From the NCBI GenBank assembly GCA_964432875.1, contig CAYSPJ010000092.1, forward strand, positions 1 to 21,079: DNA of 21,079 bases, read 5' to 3'. The notes under the pieces are model-generated. The model ran no database searches, was not told the DNA's origin, and saw only the letters and a program-made list of their open reading frames with translations. Made by a program: the position numbers and the translations under genes. The stretch is from JACJYE01 sp964432875. Lineage in GTDB: Bacteria; Bacteroidota; Bacteroidia; Chitinophagales; Saprospiraceae. The first letter of the stretch is position 1. Every line of letters starts with the position of its first letter. Below, one piece after another: positions 8,180-14,494 of this stretch.

Positions 8180-8452
8180 ATGAATAAGGGAGATCTGATT
8201 AACAAAATCGCCGAAAACGCCAACATTTCCAAAGCTCAGGCAACCGATGCCCTGAACGCTGTACTGGACAACATTGCTGACGCCCTGAAAGCAGGTGATA
8301 AAGTAACGCTTATTGGCTTTGGTACCTTCTCTGTATCCCGTCGTGATGCACGCACGGGCCGTAACCCACAGACGGGCGCTTCCATCAAAATCGATGCAAA
8401 GAACGTTGTGAAGTTCAAGCCTGGCAAAGAAATTTCTGACGCCGTCAACTAG
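8180..8452 (+). CDS. HU family DNA-binding protein
   Basis: Histone-like nucleoid protein, 90 residues, the full and usual length for HU. It works as a dimer that bends DNA non-specifically. The N-terminal helical part begins MNKGDLINKIAENANISK, the family block GFGTF is at 46-50, and the DNA-intercalating beta-arm carries the diagnostic RNP (61-63) within RTGRNPQTG. The C-terminal KFKPGKEISDAVN is typical. The gene is flanked by its own candidate promoter and a strong terminator, so it is a single-gene unit. IHF is the alternative fold member, but the short arm sequence and the absence of IHF-specific extensions favour HU. Confidence 0.96.
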   Translation: MNKGDLINKIAENANISKAQATDALNAVLDNIADALKAGDKVTLIGFGTFSVSRRDARTGRNPQTGASIKIDAKNVVKFKPGKEISDAVN

Positions 8453-8484
8453 TCGTTGACAAGAATTGAATACATTGCATTTGA

Positions 8485-8516
8485 AAAAGGGCAATCCAGT
8501 TATGGGTTGCCCTTTT
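8485..8516 (+). terminator. Intrinsic terminator of the HU gene
   Basis: AAAAGGGCAA (8485-8494) pairs perfectly with TTGCCCTTTT (8507-8516), with a further short CCA/TGG pair inside the loop. The A-rich 5' and T-rich 3' ends of the stem make it usable in both directions. It begins 33 bases after the HU stop. Confidence 0.88.
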
Positions 8517-8603
8517 CGTCTTTTCCCACAAAAAGCGCTTTCACGAATCTTTTTCAGCAGTATCGCGTAAACCTGCTCATATAAAACCAAAGTATTGACA
8601 ACT

Positions 8604-9749
8604 ATGAAATTCGGCACAAAAGCAATCCACGCGGGCGTAAAGCCCGACCCTTCTACCGGAGCGGTGATGACGCCCATCTACCAAACTTCCACCTATGCCC
8701 AGGCAGCGCCGGGGCAACACCAGGGCTATGAATACGCCCGCACCCAAAACCCCACCCGCTCCGTACTGGAGAAAAACCTCGCCGCCCTGGAGGAAGGCAA
8801 CTTTGGGATATGTTTCGGCAGCGGCATGGCCGCTATGGATACGATTATGAAGCTCCTCAAGCCAGGCGATGAAATCATCTCTACCAACGACCTCTACGGC
8901 GGCTCCTACCGCTTGATGACCCGTGTCTATGGTAAATTTGGCATCAAAGCTCACTTTGTCAATTTTAATGACCTGCCGGGAGTAGAGGCCCTTATCAATG
9001 AGAATACCCGGCTGTTTTGGATTGAGACGCCGACCAACCCCATGCTCAATGTCATCGATATCGCAGCGGCCTGCGCGCTGGCCCGCAAGCATGGCATCCT
9101 CTCTTGTGTAGACAATACCTTTGCTTCGCCCTACCTGCAAACGCCCCTTACACTAGGGGCTGATATCGTGATGCACTCCGCCACAAAATATCTCGGCGGC
9201 CATTCTGATGTGGTGCATGGTGCCATCGTAGTGCGGGATGAGCAATTGGCTGAGCAGTTTTACTTCCTGCAGAATGCCGCCGGTGCCGTACCCGGGCCTC
9301 AGGATTGCTTCCTCGTGTTGCGCGGTATCAAAACCCTGCATCTGCGGGTTGAGCGCGCCTGCCAGAACGCCGAACGCCTGGCTCATTTCCTGAATGACCA
9401 CCCTAAAGTAGCGCGCGTTTACTATCCCGGCCTGCCGGAGCACCCTGGCCATGAAATCGCTAAAAAACAGATGCGCCACTTTGGCGCCATGCTCTCTTTC
9501 GTCCTGGCCGACGACCGCTACGAGCAAGCCCTCAAGGTGCTGAGCAATACCAACATCTTCACCCTGGCTGAATCGCTGGGGGGCGTCGAATCCCTCATCG
9601 GCCATCCGGCTTCGATGACCCACGCTTCTATTCCACGCGAAGAGCGCCTCAAAGTTGGCCTTACTGATTCGCTGATCCGGCTCAGCATCGGCATCGAGGA
9701 TGTGGAAGATTTGATCCTTGCCCTCGACGAGGCCTTGGGCTTGGTTTAG
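8604..9749 (+). CDS. PLP-dependent cystathionine gamma-synthase / gamma-lyase family enzyme
   Basis: Cytosolic enzyme of the Cys/Met metabolism PLP family, 381 residues, normal length. It either joins an activated homoserine with cysteine (gamma-synthase) or cleaves cystathionine (lyase); sequence alone does not settle which. Landmarks: Tyr44 and Arg46 in YEYARTQNPTR (phosphate contacts from the neighbouring subunit), SGMAA at 73-77, the ring-stacking Tyr98 in NDLYGGS, ETPTNPM at 141-147, Asp170 to the pyridine nitrogen, and the Schiff-base Lys195 in SATKYLGGH. The C-terminal SLGGVESLIGHPASMTHASIP is characteristic; a Gly replaces the residue that is often Glu in lyases at LI(E)HP, which is weak evidence for synthase-like specificity. 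An in-frame TTG three codons upstream is less likely than the ATG used here. Confidence 0.93.
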   Translation: MKFGTKAIHAGVKPDPSTGAVMTPIYQTSTYAQAAPGQHQGYEYARTQNPTRSVLEKNLAALEEGNFGICFGSGMAAMDTIMKLLKPGDEIISTNDLYGGSYRLMTRVYGKFGIKAHFVNFNDLPGVEALINENTRLFWIETPTNPMLNVIDIAAACALARKHGILSCVDNTFASPYLQTPLTLGADIVMHSATKYLGGHSDVVHGAIVVRDEQLAEQFYFLQNAAGAVPGPQDCFLVLRGIKTLHLRVERACQNAERLAHFLNDHPKVARVYYPGLPEHPGHEIAKKQMRHFGAMLSFVLADDRYEQALKVLSNTNIFTLAESLGGVESLIGHPASMTHASIPREERLKVGLTDSLIRLSIGIEDVEDLILALDEALGLV

Positions 9750-9762
9750 GGCTGCCGCCCGT

Positions 9763-9775
9763 CCCGCAAGGCGGG
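9763..9775. repeat. Short GC hairpin after the PLP enzyme
   Basis: CCCGC and GCGGG flank an AAG loop within a CG-rich stretch that also has outer GCTGC/GCAGC pairing (9751-9779). It has no T-run, so it is a weak candidate for the end of the upstream transcript; it may be a remnant of an intergenic repeat. Confidence 0.3.
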
Positions 9776-9829
9776 CAGCGCAGCGGCTGAAGAAGTAAAC
9801 CTGAGCTCGAAAAAAAAAGCCGAAACTTT

Positions 9830-9859
9830 TTTGTTTAAACAATTTGTTTTTTAAATTTG
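9830..9859 (+). promoter_or_regulatory. Candidate promoter for the glucosaminidase-like gene
   Basis: TTTG (9830-9833) is followed after 18 bases by TAAATTTG (9852-9859), a perfect TAnnTTTG -7 box. The AT-rich surroundings contrast with the GC-rich genes on both sides. The leader to the ATG at 9893 would be about 28 bases. Spacing is one base below the usual 19-21. Confidence 0.5.
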
Positions 9860-9892
9860 CATTTCGCAATTTTGAAAACAAAATGTTTTAAC

Positions 9893-10657
9893 ATGTCGGC
9901 TTCTACCACTCCTCTCTGGCTCTATCTGCAGCGCAACTGGTTCAAGTTGGCCCTGGCGGCTATACTGCTGTTCATCATTTTGAAGAAAGACCTGAGCTTT
10001 CGTATCAACCTGAATACGCCCCTGCGGATGGAACAAACCCCGCCCTATCCATCCACTCCGGTCGATCAGAAAAAGGGCAAAGCTCAACCAGAGCGGTTTA
10101 CGGACAACCAGGGGTCTAAGCAGCATACCGCAACGGAACCGCCCGGTACGGAGCGTTTTGAACTGCTACCGCAAGCCAGTACCCGCCGTGTTTTGTCCGC
10201 AGCAGAACTCTTGGAGCAGGTGGAGGAATCGACGATAAAGGCCTACATCAAGCGTTTCAGCCAAGTGGCGGTAGCGGAGCGCAAAAAATTTGGGATACCA
10301 GCAGCAATTACGCTGGCTAATGCATTGTTGCATAGCCAGGCCGGCACAAAGGATTCCGCTGGGCGAGGGGCCAACAACCATTTTGGGTTGCCTTGTACTG
10401 CGGATTGGCAAGGAAGCAGCGGGCAACACGCAGGGCGCTGCTTGCGCTATTACGAGAATGCCTGGACCAGCTTCCGCGATTGCAGCTTGTACCTTACTAC
10501 CGGGCGTTTTGCCGAGCTGCGGCAGTTGCCTGCCGATGATTATAAAGCCTGGGCCCGCGCCCTGGAGAAAGAGGGCTTCTCGGCAGAAAAAAACCTGGCT
10601 CGCCAGTTGATACAACTCATCGAAAAGCACAGGCTGGATGAAATAGACCGGAGGTGA
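9893..10657 (+). CDS. Membrane-anchored glucosaminidase-domain protein with altered active site
   Basis: A 254-residue protein with one N-terminal transmembrane helix (about 17-30), a Pro/Gln-rich linker (about 45-100) and a C-terminal domain of the mannosyl-glycoprotein endo-beta-N-acetylglucosaminidase family (about 115-250), which normally cuts peptidoglycan glycan strands in the periplasm. The fold landmarks are present: FGIPAAITLANALL, the ANNHFGLPC block (160-168), WTSFRDCSLYL and DYKAWARALEKEGF. The catalytic Glu expected in the LxESxxG-type motif is His147 here (ALLHSQAGTKDSAGRGANNHFG), encoded by CAT. It may therefore be a non-catalytic wall-binding protein or use another residue. 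The ATG at 9893 is preferred to one 12 codons upstream, which would place the promoter box inside the gene. It converges with the SH3b gene, 14 bases apart. Confidence 0.85.
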   Translation: MSASTTPLWLYLQRNWFKLALAAILLFIILKKDLSFRINLNTPLRMEQTPPYPSTPVDQKKGKAQPERFTDNQGSKQHTATEPPGTERFELLPQASTRRVLSAAELLEQVEESTIKAYIKRFSQVAVAERKKFGIPAAITLANALLHSQAGTKDSAGRGANNHFGLPCTADWQGSSGQHAGRCLRYYENAWTSFRDCSLYLTTGRFAELRQLPADDYKAWARALEKEGFSAEKNLARQLIQLIEKHRLDEIDRR

Positions 10658-10671
10658 TGCCCTGCCAGCGC

Positions 10672-11181
10672 TTATTCCGTAGCTGCCCCTTCGAGCTGTT
10701 TCTTGTAATAGCTTAGGCCGGCACCATATACCCAGCCGTCCTGTTTTTTGGGGGTGCGCACCTTGATCCAGGGTTCGTTGGTGGTGATTTCGCCCAGTTT
10801 TACTTCCTGGGTAAAATCCGTCACTTCGCCCAAATAAATGACTTCGTCAAATAGCTTGATACGTTCGATAATGCGATGATTCAGGCCCGGGCCCGAGCGC
10901 ACATTCACACCGTCAATGGTGGCATACAATACCGTCACGCGCTCCTTTTCTACCTCTGGCACCAGATTCCGGGGCTGCATAGAGGTGTCAGGCAGCATTG
11001 AGCGGTTGGTGAGGGACAAAGAATCTTCCAGGGTTTTCTCCATAGCCTCGCCATCTGCCTTGATTTGGTATGCCCGCCGGGTAGAGCTGCATTTTGAGGC
11101 TGCCCACAGCAGGAAGGCCAGGAAGAAAATGGCTATCAACAAAAATTCTAATTTTGGAAGTATGCCAGGCTTTTTGCTCAT
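10672..11181 (-). CDS. Membrane-anchored SH3b (bacterial SH3) domain protein
   Basis: A 169-residue envelope protein. A short basic N-terminus leads to one transmembrane helix (about 11-29), then Lys30-Cys31; a Lys before the Cys argues against a lipobox, so a membrane anchor is more likely. A polar linker (about 35-80) follows, then an SH3b domain (about 82-157): ATIDGVNVRSGPGLNHRII is the standard opening, and WIKVRTPKKQDGWVYGAGL the closing strands. Such domains usually bind peptidoglycan or peptide stems. Its last codons face the end of the glucosaminidase-like gene, an arrangement that suggests (inference) two wall-associated proteins with related jobs. No other domain is present. Confidence 0.85.
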   Translation of the reverse strand: MSKKPGILPKLEFLLIAIFFLAFLLWAASKCSSTRRAYQIKADGEAMEKTLEDSLSLTNRSMLPDTSMQPRNLVPEVEKERVTVLYATIDGVNVRSGPGLNHRIIERIKLFDEVIYLGEVTDFTQEVKLGEITTNEPWIKVRTPKKQDGWVYGAGLSYYKKQLEGAATE

Positions 11182-11484
11182 AGTAGTATTATTTTTTTCT
11201 TTGGCAGATTGATTTCAAAAAAATCTCGTAATTTAGCAGCATTCAATAATGCCGCTGTCTCAGGCGCCACGGTGTGCGCGCATCGTAAGTAACGCTCGCC
11301 ATTTTTCAGGCCATAACAGATTTAAGATAAGCACTTCCCTGCGTATGTGCTTATCTAACCATTATTTACTGCAAAATTAAATAAAAACCTGCGCATTCTC
11401 CACATAAGCGGGCGGCAATGAGCGCTGCCTCTATGCCGGATGCCGAAGAGCAGCTAGCTTAAACCATTTCAAACACCATTTGAC
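11182..11484. other. Divergent intergenic region between SH3b and dprA genes
   Basis: About 300 bases without a gene. It holds two inverted repeats: an imperfect one at 11236-11255 (GCAGCATT / AATGCCGC, CAAT loop), which would fall in or near the SH3b leader, and a perfect one at 11325-11356. I see no convincing Bacteroidota promoter pair for dprA here. Codon-like reading frames in the last 100 bases do not look coding. Confidence 0.5.
11325..11356. repeat. Perfect 10-bp inverted repeat upstream of dprA
   Basis: AGATAAGCAC (11325-11334) and GTGCTTATCT (11347-11356) are exact reverse complements around a 12-base spacer. No T-run follows on either strand and no gene reads into it, so it is more likely a protein-binding site or a leader structure than a terminator. 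It lies about 130 bases before the dprA start. Confidence 0.5.
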
Positions 11485-12579
11485 ATGAGCGAACTGTTGT
11501 ACAAAATCGCCCTTACGCTAATCCCCCAAGTAGGCCCAGTCCTGGCCAGGACCCTGGTGAGCTATTGCGGCAGCCCGCGCGCGGTTTTTGAGGCCAGCCA
11601 GCGGGAGCTGTTGAAAGTCCCAGGCATCGGGGCCCACTTGGCCAGCAACATCCTCAAGCAAGAAGCACTGGCCAGAGCAGAGCAGGAGGTGCAGTTTATC
11701 GATGAGCACGGTATCGAAGCCCTTTTCTATCTGGATGAGCGTTACCCCCGCCGGCTGCAGCCTTATGCTGATAGTCCAGTGGTGCTTTACTACAAAGGTG
11801 AGGCAGCGCTCAATGCCGAGCGCATCGTGGCCATCGTGGGTACCCGCCGGCCTACCGCGCATGGCATGCGTGCTTGCGAGGAATTGGTAGAAGGCCTGTT
11901 GCCCTATGGCGTGACCATCGTCAGCGGGCTGGCTTATGGCATCGACATCACCGCTCACCGCAAATGCGTGGAGCTGGGCATCCCCACCATCGGCGTATTG
12001 GGGCATGGGCTGAAGTATATCTACCCTCCAACGCACTACAGCGTAGCGCAGGCCATGATTGCCAAAGGAGGGGTGCTGTCTGAATTCCCTGGCAATACCG
12101 AGCCCGAGCGCGAGCACTTCCCCATGCGCAACCGCATTATCGCCGGGCTTTGTGACGCCCTCATCGTGGTGGAGACAGCCAGGAAGGGGGGCTCGATGAT
12201 CAGCGCTGAAATCGCCAACAATTACAATAAAGACGTCTTTGCTATCCCCGGCCGGGTAAAAGACCCTTATTCCGAAGGATGTAATTTCCTGATCAAGGCT
12301 CATCGCGCCGCATTGATCGAAAGTGCAGCCGATATTGCCTATGTCATGCGCTGGGATGAGCTGGATAGCGCCAAAGTGATACAGCAGCAGTTGTTTGTAG
12401 AGATGACTGAAGCTGAAAAAAGTATTGTAGATTTGCTCGCCCAAAAAGGCGAAGCATCCATTGATCATCTGGCAGCAGCTTCAGGTAAAGCAAATAGTGA
12501 GCTGGCGAGCCTATTGCTGGAGTTGGAGTTTAAAGGGATGGTGCGTACCCTGCCAGGGAAACGGTACATCCTGGCGTGA
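11485..12579 (+). CDS. dprA: DNA-processing protein DprA
   Basis: DprA binds incoming single-stranded DNA during natural transformation and loads RecA; it is widely conserved also in species not known to be competent. It is 364 residues, the usual length. The N-terminal helix-hairpin-helix-like region has VPGIGAHLASNI (45-56). The extended Rossmann domain (about 80-290) shows VAIVGTRRPTAHG, SGLAYGIDITAH (147-158), GVLGHGLKYIYPP, the signature HFPMRNRIIAGL (211-222), GSMISAEIA and FAIPGR. A winged-helix C-terminal domain (about 305-362) follows. The alkaline phosphatase gene starts 44 bases after the stop on the same strand; a functional link is not evident. An inverted repeat upstream may regulate it. 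Confidence 0.97.
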   Translation: MSELLYKIALTLIPQVGPVLARTLVSYCGSPRAVFEASQRELLKVPGIGAHLASNILKQEALARAEQEVQFIDEHGIEALFYLDERYPRRLQPYADSPVVLYYKGEAALNAERIVAIVGTRRPTAHGMRACEELVEGLLPYGVTIVSGLAYGIDITAHRKCVELGIPTIGVLGHGLKYIYPPTHYSVAQAMIAKGGVLSEFPGNTEPEREHFPMRNRIIAGLCDALIVVETARKGGSMISAEIANNYNKDVFAIPGRVKDPYSEGCNFLIKAHRAALIESAADIAYVMRWDELDSAKVIQQQLFVEMTEAEKSIVDLLAQKGEASIDHLAAASGKANSELASLLLELEFKGMVRTLPGKRYILA

Positions 12580-12623
12580 TGGGCAGGCAAAACTTTTTAT
12601 ACTTCAGCAGCATTTATAAGCTT

Positions 12624-13754
12624 ATGAATATTAAGATTATTTCCTTGCTTTTGGCGTTTTTCGCCTGGGGTTGCAACCAGTACTCCAAGCCTGTCCAATC
12701 CTCAGCTGATGCCGCCCACCTGGAGCGGATGCCGCGCAATATTATCTTGATGATCGGTGATGGGATGGGCCTGACCCAAATCAGTGCTGCGATGTACCGC
12801 AATGGCAATCGCCTCGAGCTCGAGCATTTCCCCATCGTGGGCTTGCAAAAGACTTATGCTTCCGATGACCTGGTAACTGATTCCGCTGCGAGTGCTACCG
12901 CTATGGCCAGCGGCGTAAAAACTTATAATGGCGCCATCGGGGTAGATGCCAAAGGCCTAAGCGTGAAGACTATCCTGGAGGAAGCTGAAGAAAATGGCCT
13001 GGCTACCGGCATGGTGACCACCTCTACCATCGTGCATGCCACCCCAGCCTCTTTCATCGCGCATGTTAAACATCGCGATATGTACGAGCAGATCGCCCTG
13101 GATTTCATGAAGACGCCAATCGATTTTTTCATCGGCGGTGGGAAAAAGTACTTTGATCGCCGCGAGATGGATGATTACGACCTCTATAAAGAACTGCAAA
13201 ACAGTGGTTATGTCGTTTCTGATTACTTCCAAAAAGGGCTTAGTGAAATCAGCTTTAATGATCAGAAGAACTTTGCCTACTTTACTGCCGACGGTGATCC
13301 CCTGCCTGTTGCAAGCGGCCGCGACTACTTGCCGATGGCGAGCCGTATGGCCGCCAATTTCCTCAAGCGGCGCGCAGGGGAGAAAGGCTTTTTCCTCATG
13401 ATTGAGGGGGCGCAAATCGACTGGGGCGGGCACGCCAACGATGCCGAATATATCATCACCGAAGTGCTCGACTTTGACCGCGCCATCGCTGAAGTGCTTG
13501 AATTCGCCAGGCAAGACGGCGAAACCCTGGTCATCGTCACTGCCGACCACGAAACCGGTGGCTTCGCCATCAACCCCGGTTCAACTATTGACTCCCTGAT
13601 AACTGCCTTCACCACTGATTACCACACGGCTTCCCTCATCCCGGTTTTCGCTTTCGGCCCTGGAGCCGAATTGTTTAGTGGCCTTTACGAAAATACTGCC
13701 ATCCATGCCAAGATGCGCCGCGCTTTTGGCTTCCTCGATCACAAGGCTAATTAG
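12624..13754 (+). CDS. Alkaline phosphatase (PhoA family), probable lipoprotein
   Basis: Exported phosphomonoesterase of 376 residues that releases phosphate from organic esters. The ATG at 12624 gives a proper signal peptide (MNIKIISLLLAFFAWGC) ending at Cys17; the preceding residues AWG make an imperfect lipobox. The longer start at 12576 would overlap dprA and add a non-signal stretch. Active-site residues by family: Asp46 (IGDGMG), nucleophile Ser87 (TDSAAS), Glu261, Asp266 and His270 (EGAQIDWGGH), Asp308-His309 (TADHETGG), His334. The E. coli Asp153 and Lys328 positions are His138 and Trp267 here, the pairing known from Vibrio alkaline phosphatase. The catalytic domain is compact, with few insertions. 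A foldback repeat begins at the last base of its stop codon. No Pho-box can be recognised. Confidence 0.94.
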   Translation: MNIKIISLLLAFFAWGCNQYSKPVQSSADAAHLERMPRNIILMIGDGMGLTQISAAMYRNGNRLELEHFPIVGLQKTYASDDLVTDSAASATAMASGVKTYNGAIGVDAKGLSVKTILEEAEENGLATGMVTTSTIVHATPASFIAHVKHRDMYEQIALDFMKTPIDFFIGGGKKYFDRREMDDYDLYKELQNSGYVVSDYFQKGLSEISFNDQKNFAYFTADGDPLPVASGRDYLPMASRMAANFLKRRAGEKGFFLMIEGAQIDWGGHANDAEYIITEVLDFDRAIAEVLEFARQDGETLVIVTADHETGGFAINPGSTIDSLITAFTTDYHTASLIPVFAFGPGAELFSGLYENTAIHAKMRRAFGFLDHKAN

Positions 13755-13928
13755 TGTCTGTCTTTATAGTCCGATAGCTGCGTTACGCTCGGCCCAAAAA
13801 TCCTCATTTACGGCCCATGAAGCGTGGGGCCCTTGGCCCCACGCAGAAGTCCTCCGGTTTTGGGGCCTTCTCAAGCCTTGCTCTCGAACGTTAAAGCCAG
13901 GCAATCGACTAAACAAATGGGCAGACAC
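13754..13928. repeat. Imperfect foldback element filling a convergent gap
   Basis: GTGTCTG (13754-13760) and CAGACAC (13922-13928) are terminal inverted repeats. Further inward, TAGTCCGAT (13767-13775) faces ATCGACTA, GGCCCAAAA faces TTTTGGGGCC, and the apex is a perfect hairpin GCGTGGGGCC / GGCCCCACGC with a CTT loop (13822-13844). The arms are about 78 and 94 bases, so pairing is interrupted. It spans from the alkaline phosphatase stop to 10 bases before the stop of the opposing membrane-protein gene. It could serve as a two-way transcript end and looks like a dispersed repeat unit or MITE-like element. Confidence 0.6.
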
Positions 13929-13938
13929 CAAATCAAAC

Positions 13939-14397
13939 CTAGACCGTCCCCCTGTTGCGATAACGCCAAACGGAGACGGCCAGGCGCAAAGGCAGGGCAA
14001 TAGCGGCAATAATGCTAGCCACCCCAAAGAGGATCATCTGGCTGCGGATATAGCCCATCATGCCGTTGCGGCGGTCGTAGGAAAGCTTGCCCACCACGGC
14101 ATCCCAGCCTTGCTCGTCGAGGTAAACCTGGAAATAGTTGAGTTCCTGTACCAGGTAAAAGACCAGGGGGATGAAGAGGAAAAAGAGGACCACCTTGAGC
14201 GTCTGGCGCCGGGCCAGGAAGGTAAACGGCAACAAAAATATGTAGCGGGTAAGCGTAATGGCGGCTACGATGTAAACGATATTGATAAACAGGAAGGGGT
14301 AATCATCAACGGAAGTGAGGATGGGCAACATTACCGCCGCCGTAATGGCAGCGGTGAATAGCCAGAATAAGAGTTCAAGTTGTACAAGCCGGCTCAT
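13939..14397 (-). CDS. Integral membrane protein, four helices, function unknown
   Basis: A 152-residue hydrophobic protein with predicted helices at about 8-28, 35-60, 67-84 and 121-143. The ATG at 14397 is preferred to one 11 codons upstream because the first helix follows directly. Between helices 3 and 4 a polar stretch (about 85-118) contains QELNYFQVYLDEQGW and ends YIRSQM. The tail WRYRNRGTV is basic and probably cytoplasmic. I do not recognise a named family, although the pattern resembles conserved small Bacteroidota membrane proteins. It lies downstream of the M36 protease on the same strand, but a strong terminator intervenes, so it probably has its own promoter. It converges with the alkaline phosphatase gene. 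Confidence 0.8.
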   Translation of the reverse strand: MSRLVQLELLFWLFTAAITAAVMLPILTSVDDYPFLFINIVYIVAAITLTRYIFLLPFTFLARRQTLKVVLFFLFIPLVFYLVQELNYFQVYLDEQGWDAVVGKLSYDRRNGMMGYIRSQMILFGVASIIAAIALPLRLAVSVWRYRNRGTV

Positions 14398-14452
14398 AAG
14401 CGTGTGGTTTTCCTTTTGCAGTAAACGCACCAGCGCCCGGAGAGTTGAAAAG

Positions 14453-14488
14453 AAAGTTATCGGGCGGCTGCAGCCGCCCGATAACTTT
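14453..14488. terminator. Perfect 36-bp palindromic terminator after the M36 protease
   Basis: Two 18-base arms meet at CTGCAG with no spacer: AAAGTTATCGGGCGGCTG followed by its exact reverse complement. On the minus strand it begins six bases after the protease stop and is followed by a T-rich tract (AACTTTCTTTTC), which fits an intrinsic terminator. The plus-strand side also ends in TTTT, so it may work in both directions. Confidence 0.88.
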
Positions 14489-14494
14489 TAGAGA

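Noticed and set aside
11182..11484. Possible riboswitch or small RNA upstream of dprA
   Set aside because: Beyond the two hairpins I see no conserved riboswitch core and no terminator after the 10-bp inverted repeat.
12576..12623. Earlier start for the alkaline phosphatase
   Set aside because: It would overlap dprA by four bases and put 16 polar/aromatic residues before the signal peptide; the ATG at 12624 starts the signal directly.
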